A DNA stretch of 64,000 bases, from positions 124,001 to 188,000 of the forward strand of contig MEDY01000001.1 of NCBI GenBank assembly GCA_001724265.1. The letters are read 5' to 3'. Below are positions 20,801-35,800 of the stretch, one piece after another (position 1 is the first letter of the stretch; each line of letters begins with the position of its first letter). The stretch comes from Rhizaria sp. SCN 62-66. Its lineage: Eukaryota; Rhizaria, unplaced. The notes under the pieces are model-generated. The model was not told where the DNA came from and searched no databases. It saw only the letters and a list, made by a program, of their open reading frames with translations. Made by a program: the position numbers and the translations under genes.

Positions 20801-23800
20801 ACAACACACACCGCGCTTGCAACGCTTGACCTAGCCCCGCGCGGCGCGGCGCCGCGGCCGGTGCAAGTGCAGCTGACGCTCGCGCTGCCGTCACTACGGC
20901 TGCTGCTGCCGCACTCGGCGCTGCACGACGCCGTGGCCGCGGTCAAAAAGGTCGAGGCCAACGCGGCGCGCGCGGCCGCGGCGGCGTTCAACGCGGAGCT
21001 GCCGCGCCCGCTGTCGTGGCGGCTCTGGCGGCTCGACTACGAGGCGTATTTGCGCCGTCTGCGCTCGTTCGTCGCCGAGAGCGAGTTCACCGCAGCTGTC
21101 ACGGTGCCGGTGCTGCTCGCGCTCACCGACCCCACGCCTGCGTCTGGGAACAGCGGCACTGCCGCGGCGTCTGCTCCCAGCGGAGGCGCTTCGCTGCTCA
21201 CGTCCGCCGCTGCGGCAGCGGCGGCGTCTGCGGCCGCTGCTGCCGCGGCCAACGCTGCGCCAGTGTCGATCCGCGTCGTGCTTTTGCCTCTAGCGCGCGC
21301 ACGGTCTTACACGCCCGCGCCAGCGCCCGCTGCTGAGGTGGCCGACGAAGCGTTGTTCTCATCCCTCACGTCGCTGACGCCACGCGTACCGACACACGTG
21401 ACCACGGCGGCCGCTGTCTCGGTCGGCCGGACAGGGTTGGTCCCGACAGCGGGCGCCACGCCCGCCGCCGTCGCCGCCACTTCCGCCGCAGCAGGGTTCA
21501 ACGAGCTGACGTGGTGCGACGGCATCACCATCCCCGCGTACTACGCGTATCCGCCGCAACTCGCGTCCGCCTCCGCTGCGGTCACAAGCTCAGTGACCGC
21601 TGCGACAACCATCTCTGCGGCGGCGGCGGCGGCTGCTGCTGCAGCGGCGGCGGAGCGACAGGAGTATCTGACGACGGTGCTGCCGCGTCGTCTGTTCGTG
21701 CGGCACCGGTGGCAGCACGCGCTTCTGATGGTGCGCGCCGTCATCCGCCGCTCCGCCACGGCCGCGGGCTCTGTGTCGTTGGCGTCGATGGCGAAGCTTG
21801 ATGCCGCGGTGTCGGTGCAGTCGGTGCAGCAGAGAGCTCAGCACGGCCCGGCGCAGTTCCGCGACTCGGGCGTCAACGCCATCTTCCCCTTCGTACACCC
21901 GAAGTTCACCGCTCTCCTGCACGCGGGCTCCCCCACCGCGAACAACAACAAGCAGAACAACAACAGCAACAAGCCCGTCGCGCCTGCGTCCGCCGCGAAC
22001 GCCGGCCTTCACGGCGCGACAAGCCCCGCCGCGGGCGCGCGCACGCGGGCGCGCGCGGGCAGCCTCGTGCTGCCGCCGTCCGCGCTGGGCGGTGACCCGG
22101 CGTCGCGTCCCCGCGCCAAGCCCTGGTCGTGGCCGCTAATGCGCCGCTTCACCCGGCTGCGGCGGCTGTATCTGTTCCTCCTCCCGCGGCTGCCGCAGCG
22201 CCGCGCGCCGTGGGCGCCCGCCGCGACGCCGGCGCAAGTGCGCGCGGCGCACGCGATCGAGCGCTGCGTACCGGCGCCCGTGCTGGCGCTGTGGCGTGCA
22301 CTGGCGGGCGCGCAGGCCGCGGCGCAATGGTAGCACTGCGCGCGGCTCGTCGAGCTGCAGACGCGCCGCGCCGAGGCCGAAGCGCGCCACGGTGGCTGGT
22401 TCGGGGGATGGTTCGCGGGCGGCGGGAGCACCGGTGGCGCGGTGGCTGGCCAGAGGGCGGCGCAGTCGCAGCAAGGCTCTAGCACTGCGGATGCGATCAC
22501 ACTGTTCAACGCGTCCTCTGGCGAATCGCTCTCTGGGAGCACTGCCGGAGCGGCTCACCCCACCACGGTGCTGTCGCACGCGCCGTCGACAGAACTGCCT
22601 GCGCCGACGCTCATTGACGCAGTCGCGCCCAGTGACGTCAGTGGGACAGCAGCGGCAGCAGAAGCGCCACTGCGGCCGCAGCCGCGGACGTCGTCGAAGC
22701 GGCGCGGAGGCAACGAGCTCAGCCTCGTCATGCTTCGCCCCGCTGTCACCGCCACTGACACCGCTGCGACCGGCAGCACCGGCCCTGTCGTGCCCACGGG
22801 CGCTGCTCTCGCCGCTGCGGGCGCTTCAGCGGCAGTGTCCGCGGACGTTATTGCTGACGTCGCCCGCTGTTTGCCGCACTTGGCGCTGACGGCGGCCGAC
22901 ATCCGGTGCATTTACGCGTTTGCTTGGGCCGAAAAGCACTCCACGGGTCAGCTCCCGCTCTCAATCGGCGCGCGCGCTCGGCCCGGGTCCGCGGGCTCCG
23001 CCTCTGCGTCGTTCCCGCCGCTGGCGCGCCTGGCCAGCCGGCCGCAAAGCACAGCTTCGGCGGCAACCATCGGGGTGCTGCCGCCCGGTCTGTCTGCCGC
23101 TGTGGCCGCGGCCGTGCGCGTGCGCGTACCGACTGTGGCGCTGCGTGTAGACGCCACGTTTGACAACATCGCGATCGTGGTCGTCGCGCCGCAGACGCTG
23201 ATTCCAGCGCACTGGCGGCTGCAGCAGCACGGCGTGCCCAAGAGCGCGCGCGCTCCCCGTGCTCGCGCCGGCACCGCTGCGGGCAAGGGCAAGCGCAGCG
23301 AGAGCGTGACCGTCGCCGCTTCTCGGCTGTCATCGGCTGCGACGCACCCTGCTGACGAGGCCATGTCGTCGTCCCTGCACACCGGCCTGCGCAGACTGCC
23401 GGCGGCCGAGACCGCGGGCCGCGCGCGCGCTGCGACGGGCGTGAGCACGGACTCTGACTTCGCCAGCCGCGCGCGCACGGGCAGTCTGCCGACCGACGAC
23501 CACGCACAGACGGTCTCTGCTAGCGACAGCATCCCGGACGTGCGCGACAGCAGCGACCATGATGACAGCGCGGGCCGCCACAGCGTGCTGGGCTACCGCG
23601 GCGGCTTTGGAGACCACGCCAGCGACGGCGGCAGCGATACAGCGGGTTCCGTGCGTTCGCGCTCATCGCGAACTGACTCGTTTTCGCTGAATGACGATGC
23701 TCCTGCCGACTCGGGCTTCGACTCTGCGTCCGACTCCGACGGTGACGCGAGTTTTGGCGCCACTGCGGCCGCGGCGGGACTGGACCCCGCGCTCCTGACA

Positions 23801-26800
23801 CGCGGCCGCGCTGCTGCGGACGCTGTTCTGCCGCCGCAAGTGCCGCTGCTGCGCCTTGTCATCGGCGGCGCGGTGCGTTTCGACCGCTACTGCTCCGCTG
23901 CGATAATCGCTGCTGCTGGAGAGGCGCCCACGGGCGGTGCGGCCACCGGTGGCTCTGGACTCGCAGGCTCGCCGGCGCCCATTGCCATTGCGACCATGCC
24001 CGCTAGCGCGGGTGGAAGCCCCGGGACCTCCGCTGCAGGATCCGCGAGCTCCGCCACAAACGCGAACGCAACGGCTAATAGTAGCATTGTCTCGATGCCG
24101 ACGCCGCCGCCGTGGTCGTTGCAACTTACGCTCACTGCGCTGCGTGGCATCGAGTACGTGTCCGCCGATCCTCTCGTGCAAACCGACGGTTCTACTACTG
24201 ACAACGCAAACATGGAGCAGGTTAGCAGTGTTGTGGGCCGTGGCTTCCTGTGGCGCCGCGGTCCCGCCGTGTTTGCCCGCGCGCACACACAGCTGGTGCC
24301 CGTGGAAGCAGTCACGGGAGCGCACTTCGATCACCGCGAGCAGGCGCGGCTCGATGCAGAACACTCGACCGCGCGCAAGCGCCGTGGCGGGCTCAGCAGC
24401 GGCGTCAGCTCCGGCGGCACTCTAGCGCTCCCGACATCGATGTCGACGGCGGCACGGAGATCGCTCTCCTGGCTCGACGACGAAGACGAGGATGTCGCCG
24501 TTGCGCCCGGTAGCAGCGGCCCCGTGACGCCACCGCGGCGCACTGCGAGCCCGGTCGTGACGACGGGGCTGCCGCAGAGGTCGCTGTCGCCGCTGCAGGT
24601 GGGCCGCGACCGCAGCGGCAGCGCTGTGTCGACCGTCTCTCGGGGCTCGCAGTCGCAGTTCGTGGACTGTGAGGAAGCCGACGTCGCCGCCGTGCGCGCC
24701 GCGCTCCCCGGCGCCGCCGCCGCCGAGATCGCGCTTGCCGCCGCGCGCCGCGCAGAGGAGCTCGCCATCGCGACCGCTGAGGCGGCCGAGGCGGCCGCTG
24801 CAGCCGAGGCGGCTGCGCGCGCGCAACAGGACGACGACGCCGCTGCTGCGGCCGCGGGCGACGCTGAGGCTGCCACCGCTGCCGCGGCCGCTGCGCGGGA
24901 CGAAGAGGTCGACGCCGAGCTGTCGTCGCTGCCGCTGCCCGCAAACCCGCTATTCAACCTGCCGCCGCTGCCTTTCCCGCTGGCGCGCGAGGGCGACCAC
25001 GAGCCGATCATCAGCGTCTTTGCGTGTTACGGGCCCGCGACGGCTGCGCCGTGGGTGCTGCCCGCCGCGCTTGCCAGTGGCAGCGCTGCGGGAGCCTCCG
25101 CCGGCGACGATGAGACTGCGTTGACTGTGACGCCGCCTCCTGGTGTCGCCGCGGTAGTCATTGAGCCCCTTGCGCTGCTGGTGCCGCCGCGTCTCATCAC
25201 GATGATGCTGCTGTTTGCGCTGAACGCCAACACGGAGACTCCTGCTCCTACGCTCTCCGCGTACGTTCAACAGCCCGCTGCTTCTGCGGCAACATTGCCT
25301 ACATCTAGCGCGTCCGGTAGCAGTGCCATTAGCCCTGCGTCGACTGTTGGCGCAAGCTCTGGACTGTTCCCCAGTCAGTCGTTCTCATCGCGTCTGGCGT
25401 CCCTCTCACCGCTGCTACCGTCGCCCTCCGCCGCTGCTGCTGCTGCCTCGCCGTTTGAAGTCGCCACATCGCCGCCCAAGCCTTGGTTTGCGCACGTGCT
25501 TGTGCTGCGGCCTGCCTTCGTCTGGCCCTGCCACTTGCAGCCTCCCGCGGAGAGCGTCCCTGCCATGATTGCGACGACTGCGCTGACTAAGGCCGCTGCA
25601 GTCAAAAATGCAGTCGAGGGCGCGCTGGTACTTGAAAGCGCCTGGATTGAGGTCAAGCTGGGTCACCCGAGCGCAAAGTCCGCCGCGCGCTCGCCGCAGG
25701 CAAGCAACTTGAATGGCGCAAACGCCGCGTTTGGGCTCGACCCCATCGCTGCGGGCACAGCTGCGAGCGCAGGTCACGGCGTCGCCGGTGACCTCGACGA
25801 TGAAGAGGACGAGGGCACGATCAACGTCGCCGTGTCGCTCGCAGGTGGCCGCATTCTGCTTGCGCACCGGCGCAGGCGGTACCAAGCCATTGATCAGATG
25901 CCCGCCAGTGCGAACTCCAGCCATCGTCTTGGATCTCACCGCGATGGTGGAGATATCGACGATGACGATGACGAGCACGAGCATCACGGTCATGCGCATC
26001 ACGAGCAGGGTCGCCACGGGGCTGCGCCCGCGATTGTGCGCGTGACTGAGCTCATTTCTGGCCGCCGCCAGCGCGCGTTTGCGTCGGGCGCTGTTCCTAC
26101 TTACGTAGCCGCGCACGCGAGTCCGTTCCGGCGTCCGCGCTCTGACAGCAGCATCAGCAGTAGCAGCAGCAGCGCCAGCGCGGTCGCAGCGGCTGCAGCG
26201 GCTGCGTCTATGGCTGACGACGAGACGCTGCCGCGTTGGCTGCTGCCGACGCTGGGGGCCGACTGTGATCTGTATGCAGGCGCCTGCGCCCGCGTTGCAG
26301 TGAGCCTGCCGCTGGGTGTCACTGTCGACAAGAAGGCCGCAGTCGGCGCCACCGTCGCGCGTCTGCGCCACGTGGCTGCGACGACGCTGCGTGATCTATC
26401 CGTCGCTGCTCGCTCTGGCCCGCTCGCACCCGCTCTGAGTCAGGCCGCGCTGCGTGAGCTCTCTTCTGCGCACGCCAGCGTTACTGCTGCGGCGTCCGCT
26501 GCTGCCGCCGAGCCCGACTGCGTTATTGACGGCTCTGTTGGTGCCATCACCGTCACGGTCTCGCCCGCGGTCGTCGCCGCGCTGCACTCCGCCGTGACTA
26601 CGCTCGTGGCTGAGGTGGCCGAGTCAGCGATCATGGTCGAGACTGCGCGCCATAGCGGCGATGACGCTGGCGCCAAGCACGCGGCTCAGCGGGAGGAGGA
26701 CAGCAAGACTGAACAGCAAAAGCCGTCTGCGTCCACTGCCACGAGTCCCACCAGCGCCGCCAAGGACTCGCCTGTGGTGCCCGCGTGTTCGCTCGCTGCG

Positions 26801-29800
26801 AGCATTTCCGTTGCTCTGGCCACGCTGCCGCCGACCGAAGCTGAGATCTTGGCCCTGCTGATGCCGCCGTCACTCGCCGCTCTGCTGCCGCCGGTCGTGC
26901 ACAGTCGCATCACACTCGCTTCGCTCACCGCAGTCATTGTCACCAAGCCGTTCGGAGTTGCTGACAGTATCGCGAATGCGGTTGGCAGCTGGGCCGAGGC
27001 TGCGCGGCTGCGGCTTGCCGGTGTGCGCGTTGCTGCATCGGCTGCCGGTCCGGAGAATCTCGCGTTGCGTGTGACGGCGGCGACTATTGATGGTCGCCGC
27101 ACCGAGACGAGCCCGCTGTACTTCGCGCCCGCGCTGAGCCACACCTACACCGACGGCGTATTCACGCTCACGCGCAATGTGCCCGCAGCCGGCACTGCTC
27201 CTGGTGAGCTTGAGCGCGCCGTCGAGCGCACGATGCCGATGCTTACTGTCACCGCGCCTGTCGCGTCACGCCACGCAGTCACGGCTGACATCTCGCGCGT
27301 ACCGCCCACTCTGCCCTCCACGGCGCCACAGCACCGCTACGCGCGCGCGCACGCCCCGCTGTGGCAGTCGCCGCTGGTGCCGAGTCTGCCGAGCGCGAGC
27401 GTCGCAGCGGGCGCGAGCCGGCGGCCTGAGGTCGAGACGGCGATCGGTGTCGCGCTCGCGCCTCTGTGCGCGCGCTGGTTCCCTGATGTCGTCGCCAGCA
27501 TCAACGCTATCGCGCGTATTGCGATCACGAATCCTGTTTCCGACGCTGCATCAGCTGCACCGGCTGCTCCCACTGTGGTTCCTGTGGGCGCGACGGCAGC
27601 ATCTAACGCTGACGCTGTGACTGCACAGCCCGTCGCAACCGCCTCTGTCGGCGCGCCAGCGCTGCGCCGCCTCATTGCGCTGCGTATCAGCCTGTCGTCC
27701 ACGCGTGTATTCGTGCCCGACTGCTCCGGTCTGCTGGCGCCCACGCAAGGTCCTTGCTCGGCCGCGCCGCCCTCCGTGCTTTTTGAGGCGTGTTTCCCAC
27801 AAGGTGCAGTCACGATCGAGTCGTTTGCTATTGCTCCGGGTGCTGCTGCCACACAAGCTCAACGCACCGCTGCAGTTCAGGCGGCCGGCGCTGCCGCTGC
27901 GTCAGCCACCGTTGCGCAGCCGATGATCGTGGCTGGAATCGACATCATCGCGACGGATCCTACGATTACTGCGCTCATGTTCCCTCCTCAGGTTGATGTT
28001 AGTACCGTCAGTGTTCCAAACTCTGAACCCGAGGCCTCGAAGACAACAGGAACTGCTGAGGCTCCTGCTGTGAAATCGACCGCGAGCGAAAGCAAATCTC
28101 TGGAGCCGACTCGTGTGCCCCTCATCATCCCTCTGACGACGCTCTACAGTCTTTTGTCACTGCCTCCACCGTCATCGTCTCCCCCAAGCAGCAATACGAG
28201 CATCAACGTGAGCAGGCTTGCTGTGCGCATCCGGCCTCAGGCCGAGCTTGCCGCGGCCGCCGCGTTTGGGCTGCCGCGCGTTAACGCATTCCAGCTGTTT
28301 CCGCCACCGGCCGCGCCTGCAGGCAAGTCTGCCGACGCTAATTCGGCGCCCTCCGAGTCTCAGGTGACGATTGACGTCGCTAATGCCGGTTTTACGCACG
28401 CGCAGCCGCTCGTATTGTCGCTTGTGGACGCAATCATCAGCCACTTGCTGCCGCCGCTGCTCGCGCCCGAGACGTACATCGCCGGCCTTGCGGGAGCTCC
28501 TGCACCAGCGGCTAGCCCGGCCTCCGCTCCAGTTCAGGCTGCCTCAGATTCCTCTATCAATGCCGCTGAGCTCGACAATGCCGCGGATGACGGCGACGAT
28601 ATGACCGGTGCGATGAGGCGCATGCTCCTGTCTGCGCTGTCACGCTACCGTGTGTCGCCCGCACCGTTGTATGCTCCCACAATTGCCGTCCGCGCGCGCG
28701 CTCTTACGGCGCTTTTGCCGCAGCGCACGAGCGGCTTGTTCGTGCGCATGCGCAAGCTCTGGCTCGCCGCAGATGCTAACAATTGCGCTACCAGCTCTGC
28801 TGCCCCAACGCATGTGCAGCCGCTTTGGCCGCGTCCGCTGACTGCAACAGCGCTTGCGCGTGGTCTAGTCGAGTTGTGCTTGCCTTTGTCGTTCTCGCTG
28901 CAGTCGCCCGCACCCACGCATCCGTACGTCAGCGGCGCCAACGCCCGCGCAAGCGCGCCGGTGGTCGGCTCGATGGCCCTGGCTGCGCTGGCGCCCGCGC
29001 TCAAGGCCGGGTTGATGCACGCTCATCTCACGCGTGCAGACGTGACGGTGGCGCCAGTGCGCCACACCTGGGTTGGTGCCGCACCCGCCTCTGCGCCCGC
29101 GAATGCGCCCGCGAATGCGACTAATGGCGGTGATGAGCCACGGTTTGAGGCGCAGGGCTCGGCGGCCGGTGTGGACCCGACCAAGCTGCTGCAGTCGACT
29201 GTGGAGCGCACGCGGCTTACCTTCCGTGCCGCTCCCTTCATGTTGCGCACTCTGACGTCCTACGCTGCGCACCCTGGCGACGGCAAACACGTCGCGAAGC
29301 CAACTTCCACTGCGGATGACGAGGATGACGGCGGCGTGACGTTTCCCAGTGGCGTGACAGGCAACCTGATGTTCGTGCCCATTGCGCTCATTGGCGACAT
29401 CACGCCAACGCGCGCCGGTGGCTCGCAATCTTTCGGACTGATGGGCGCCGACGCGGGCGCCGGTGCGGGCGACACTGTGACGGGCGTCCGCGCGCCGTGC
29501 GTGCCTCGACAGGCGACCGTGACAAACGTCGACGCCGGCGCGCTGCCGCCGATGATTCCCGCGCTCGCGCCTGACGATCCCGTGATGGTGGCGTCGTACA
29601 ACGAGCTCATCTTGCAGCAACATGCGATGCAGCCGCAGTCGGCCGACAGAGACGCAGCCAAGGAGCGTTCTAGCAACGATGATGCGAGCGCTGACTTCAT
29701 GAGCCGCTGGCATCGCGGGAGCGAGCTCTGGGCGCCGCTCTGCATTGACATCTGTGTTCCGCGCGTGCGCGGTGTCCTAACTTCTGTGCTGTACATGCGC

Positions 29801-32800
29801 TTGATCGAAACCATCGAGAACAACTTCAGTGCGACTGGTGGCAACATCGCCAGCTCTTTGCTGCCGCATGTGCCGATCAATATCGGCGATTGTTCGCGTT
29901 CTCTGCAGAACCTCGGTCCGTCGCTCGCGCAGCCACCGCTGGACGCGTGGGTCCCACTGCCGCACTCGAATCTGCACATCTCTGTGCGCGTGACCTCGAT
30001 GCGCGTGCGCATTCGCGACAACCTACCCCGGCTTCCCCCGCACGACACGGTTGCCTCTGCGACCCCCGCCACTCTGCCGCCGGCCTTCTCAGGCGAAGTG
30101 ACGCTGGCGGGCGCGCGAGTGCTGGTGTGCGACTACGACACGCCCGTGGGCGTTGCTGGCTGGGTCGCGGAGGCCGCGTCTGCTGCCGCCACCGCCACTG
30201 CTGCCGACACTTCTGCCGACACAGTTGGTAACACAGGTTTTGCGTACAGCGACCTGGGTCGCGGCAGCCTCATCGACCCGACGCTGCGCACGGCGGCGAC
30301 TGTGAGCGTCACGGCGAACTTTGTGAATATAGCACGTCTCTCGCACGACACAGCGGCCGATCCTTGCCCCGTCACGATCATATCTGCCGGCGAGGATCCG
30401 GACGCGCACGGCGCCGATGGGACAGATAAGAATGCAGACCACTCTGACGACGCTGCATCTGCACACCCTAACTTGATTGCGCCGCCGCCGTCCATGTCGC
30501 CAGTACTTGCGGTTACCTACGCTGACTGCCGCGCGGTGACCCCCGCCCGCCCGCGGAAGCTGCTGCCGGCGCACGCCGCGGCGGCCCTGGCAGCGGCTGC
30601 GGGGGTGGCGCCTCTGTCGCGCGGCGTGCCCGAGCCGGTCGCTGAAGTCGCAGCGCCCATCTCTGGCCCCGTCCCGCGCGTGTGGGTGCGCGTGGCGTCG
30701 CCGGCGCTTACCGCGGAGCTGGAAGCCGTGTTCGGCGCCGTTGCGTACTTTGTGCGGGCGCACAAGGGCGCGCCTGACTGCCTACCCGGTCCCCTGGACA
30801 CGCCCGTCGCCGATGTCGATGGCAATATTATTGATGCTAACACAGAGACGAAGGTTGCTTTGCCAACGCTGGACCTTCAGCGGCCGCAGTCTATCTCGCT
30901 CACTGTCAACGTGTCTGTCTCGGCACCGCGCATCCGCGTGCCCTTCACAGCGATGCGTACGGGTCCCGCCATCGCGGTTGTTGCTGAACAGATCTCCGTT
31001 ACGTACTCTCGTGATGCGGCGACTGGTGGCGCTACTGCATCGTTCCCTGGTGCTTTTCGTCCCGGTTTCGACTGCATTCTTCTTGAGAACATTGCGCGTG
31101 GTGCGCTCGTCGTGCGTGTGAACGCTCTTCAACTGTTACTGCCAGAGTCTGCATATCGCACCGCAACAAGCCCCACTGCCCAGGGCTCTGGTCCTGCCCT
31201 CGGCGCCGTTGCAGCAGCTGCCCAGTCAACCTCCGAGTTGCGCTTGTTCTTGTCGGCTCTCGCTGCGACGACTCGAGTCATGAAGCCCGGCTCTGGTGAC
31301 AGCAACAAACCCACCGCGCTCGCGCCGTACGGATCCTCCGCTGCAAAGCCCGCGGTTGGTGCGGCGGCGTGGGGCGCAGCGGCGGCTGAAAGCTTGACGC
31401 TGCACCCTTTGGAGCTCACGGTCACTCTCGGCGTGCTCATTGCAGCACTGCCAACTGCGAACTCGCGCCTGACGCCCACAGTCTCCGGCAACGGTGCTGT
31501 GCCCGCGCTGATCAATGCCGTCGATGAGTCGGTGTTCTCCAGCAACGTCTGTGTCACCGTCGCCAGCGCCAGCCCCGCGCCGCGAAACGCGTCCAGTGCA
31601 GCCCCTGCAGCTCCGCTGCCGCCGGTCACGATTGTGGCGTGTCCGCGTCGCGTGCCCGTGATCATGTCAGTCGTGTTCAGCGTCCTCTCGCGTCTGCAGC
31701 TGGGGCTGGCCGCGCTCGGTGTGATGCCGTGCCCACCAGCGCGATACCCGTATCCAGCGCCCGCGCCGCCCACGCACCTGGAAGTGTTGCGTTTTACACT
31801 GCAGCTGCCGGCCGCCGATGTCGTTGTCTGCCGCTCCCTCGGCGACTCTACAGACGCTGCCGGCGAGCCGCTGCCGCTGGCCGCCAGCGCGATGTTGGGC
31901 GCGACGATCCGCGTCACCGCGCGCGACTTCTCGCTCTGCTCCGACGTGACCGAAGAAGCGCACCCCGACGCCGCGCAGCCGGGCTCGCGGTCCGCCGCGA
32001 CCGCGCTGGCCATCACGGCGACCGCGGGCGTGGACCTGCCCGCTGGCCCGCTGCTCGAGGGCCTGGCGCGCTCCGTGCCGCCCGCGGCCTCAAGCGCAAG
32101 CGCAGCGACCGGCGTGCTCAGCGGGGACGGGTGGCGCGCGCGCCTGGCTGCGGCGCTGGCGTCCGTGTCTTCGCGCGGCGGCACGCTGCCGCTGGCGCTG
32201 CTGCCGGTATGGGAGCCGCTGCTGTCGCCCGTCACTGCGCGCGTGAACGTGAACAACCACGCCTCGCACGACAGCGAGCGCGAGCTCCAGCCGCAGCAGC
32301 AGCAACAACAGCAGCAGCCGAGGCCTGTGGTGCTCGGCGACTCGATGGTTGCCCTGCCCGCCGCCGCTGCAGAGACTGCGCTGACTGCGCTCGCGCCCGC
32401 GGTGCGGCATTTTGCAGCCGCCTCGCAGTCAGGCTCACGGCCACAGTCGTCACCGCAGTCCGTATCAAAGCTGCTGGACACCGCGACCGCGATCGAGGTC
32501 GCGGTTTTGACGCCTGTGGTGGTGATAGCTTCACTGTCGGCACTGGCGCATGAGGCTGCTGACGCGATTTCGACAGTAGCTGCGCTCGTGCCCGCTGCCA
32601 TCGCGTCACTGCCGCCGGGGCTTGTGCAGCCATCGAAGCAGCTACCGCTGTGCCAAACAACCGCGTCGTCTGTCCCTCAGACTGTCACGCCCACTGTCTT
32701 CACACATTCGCTGCAATCCGCCGCTACAGCTGCCGCGTTGACCGCGGTCGCGGGTCGGCTTCGCGCGCTACCGAGCCCCGCCCCATCTGGCTCGTTAACA

Positions 32801-35800
32801 GCAGCGCAGCAGCTGTCGTTCGCGCAGCGGCCGCGTGCGCGCGTAGCTGACGCTGCAGTGCTGCGTTCGCTGCATCTAGCGAAGCTTCGCGCGGGCTCTT
32901 GGCGCGCCGCAGATGCTGCGACGCGTGCCGCTGCCGCCGAGGCCGCGGCGCACAGTATGTCATCTGAACAGCTCAGTTTGGCGCCGGCGCTGACATCAGC
33001 GGTCTACTCGACCATCGCCACCGTCGCCGCTGCGGGCAAGACCGGCGGCATCTCCGGCGCCGTCAAGCAGTTCCTCGGTATCTCCGCCTCTGGCACGGGT
33101 GCTGAAGTCGGCGCAGATGCTGCCGCCGCAGCCGCGACCGCCGCTGAGGCGATTCCACTTGTTCTGGCCCAGGTCGCGTCCGTGCCCTCTTTCCACGACG
33201 ACGAAGACGACGGTGCCACTGCTGATGTGGCCGCGAGCGATCTCCCCGCGCTGCCGCGAGGACTGTGGCACTGGTGGGGCGGCGCAGCCGCTGCTGACCC
33301 TGCTGCGCCCCCGTTGTACCACAACTACCCCCTGGTCTCGCCAGCTGCAGTCGCGGCAGCTGCCAACGCGCACGCCGCTGCTATTGCGGCCGGCGCCGCT
33401 GACTCTGGCGGTTGGGGAGTATTTTCAGCCTTCACCGGCGGCTCTGGCGAAGTATCGGCAAGCGCAGCCAGTGTTGCTGCGAGTGCGAGAATGGCGATGC
33501 CAGAGGAAATCACGCCGCTTGTTGGTGCGAAGGCGCGCAAGGCGCTCGCAGCCGCGCTGAAGGCAGCCCGCAGTGGCTGGGACGCTCCGCACGCCGCCGA
33601 GGTCACAGTGGCTGCGCTGGCGCAGGGCTACGTGGTGCTGACGCGCGACAGCAACGGCGAATGGTCTCAGACATCTGCACTGCACAGTGACAATCATGCC
33701 AGCGGCGTCGTTTCACCTGCTAATACCGCCGTCTCTGCTATTGGCAGTGCTCTTGTGGGTTAGTCGCCGCAGTACACTGCGTGGCTACACCCCCGTGCAG
33801 TCTGTGCGCTGCTGCCGCATTCCATGACCCCGGTCCGCGCCACTGCGATGCTCTCTGCTCCCACAGCAACGGCGCTTCAGTCAGCTGCTTCAGTTCCCGA
33901 GGGCGCGTTTGCTGATGGCGCGTTAACGAGTGGGTCTGTCAGCTCTCGCCAGCTCCGCTCTCTTTTCACACGCATCACCACTGTCACTGAGTCTGCCAAC
34001 GCTGAGAGTGCGGTCACGACACTGTGGTACGCTCAGTATGATACGCTCTGTGCAAAATCACCCACTGTCGCACCGCAGCCACTGTTCACAGTAACCAATA
34101 CGAGCTCGCTTGCGCTCTCATTACGGCGCGCAACGACACTACACGCTGGATCGCAGTCGTCTGCGCGCGCTGCGACGCTTCCCGTTGCGCTTCCCTCTGG
34201 CTCCGCCGTCGCGCCCGTCTGGCTCTGGGCCGCCCCACGCTCACGTCAACAGCAGCAGGCGCAAAGCGAGATGAACGGTGACCACGAAGAGTTCTCGCCA
34301 GTCGCTTTTGCGCTCTCGTTCGCGATCGCTGGTCACGACCGCTACAGCCCGCCCGTCGTCGTCTCTGCCGCCGCCACCGCGGGCCAGCGCGCGGCTGGTG
34401 TTGTCGTCGAGTCGGTCTTCACACTGCGGCTGCGCAAGCCCACTGCGCCTGTCCCGCCGGCCACTGCGGCCGCGCCCGTGACAGCGACGGTGCTGGCTGA
34501 CGCCGCGCGCGACTCCTGGGCTCTGCTCACGGTCACCGCACGCTACAACACTGTCACGGGCGCGTGCGCCGTCACGTTGTGTGACACAGCGCTGCCCATC
34601 GCGGCCGCGCTGCCCGCGCCCTCCGCCGCCGCGCCCGTCGTGCTGGGCAACGACACCAAGTACTGCATGTGGGTGCGCCAACGCAACCTGTGCCGCCGCG
34701 CGCCGACCGTTGCCATCGCGGCGCCTGCGGGCTCCGCAGCGGCCCCGCGTCACGCACTCGTGGTGCACCCGACCGACGCGTCCGAGGGTTGGGTCTGCGC
34801 AGCGCCGGGCACGGTCGTCGAGTTCGCCTGGGAGGCGCCAGTGACCGCGGCGCCCGCCACGGCCGCGGCGCCCGGCTGGGACTGTGCGCGGTGCGCGGCG
34901 CGGGCCGCGGCGGCGCCCGGCACGGCGCACGTGACTGGTAGCTGCGGCTTCACGCACCAGCTGGAGCTGTGCTTCACGGCGCCGCAGCAGCACGCGCTGC
35001 GGCCGAGTGCGGACCCCGTCGCGGTTGCTGCCGCCGCCTCGCCGGGCGCCGCCGCGGTGCCGCCCGCGCTGCTGGTCGACAGCAGGCTCTACTGCCCCGT
35101 AGTGAGCCCACTGCAATACAACCAGACGCTCACGCTCACGGTCCCGACCGCTGCGGCCGCAGCGGGGGCGGCTGCCACCGAGCCCGCGACTGTGGTCGTG
35201 AGCAGCTGTTTTGACCACACCCGCGGTCGCCCCGCGCTCACGGTCTCCGGTACCGACTCCGCGCGCGCCGCAACTGCTGCACCGGTCGCCAACAACGCAG
35301 CTGCGTTATTCCTGCCGCCGTCCGTGTTCTCCCTCTCTGTCTCTGTGCCGCGCGTGAGTGTGCTGCTGTCGGTCGAGGCCCGCGCGCGCCGCTCGCAGCG
35401 CGTGACGGCGCTTGCACGCGCCCTTGTGCCCGCCGCTGCAGCGACCACCGCGAGACTCAGCAGTGACAGTGCAAGCGCATCGAGCAATGCAAGTGCCAGT
35501 GCAAGTGCCGGTGCGAACGCTACTGGCGCAAGCTTGAGCGCGGAGACTGTGCGCAACCGGCTGCTGTTCTCGCTTGCGTCGCGCGTGTATCTGCCGCCCG
35601 CGCCCACGGTCACGGTATCTCTTGTCGGCGTCGCGCTCTCAGCCGCGTTCTACACGCTCGGCCGCCCGCGCACACGTCTGCTCGCCAACGCTGTTGCAGC
35701 ATCCACTGCCTCTCAGAGCGCCTGGAACGCATCTGCGGCCGAGTCACCTGCCAGTGCTCTCACGCGCGCGCTCGCCGCATTCGCGCCACCCGTGTTCGCG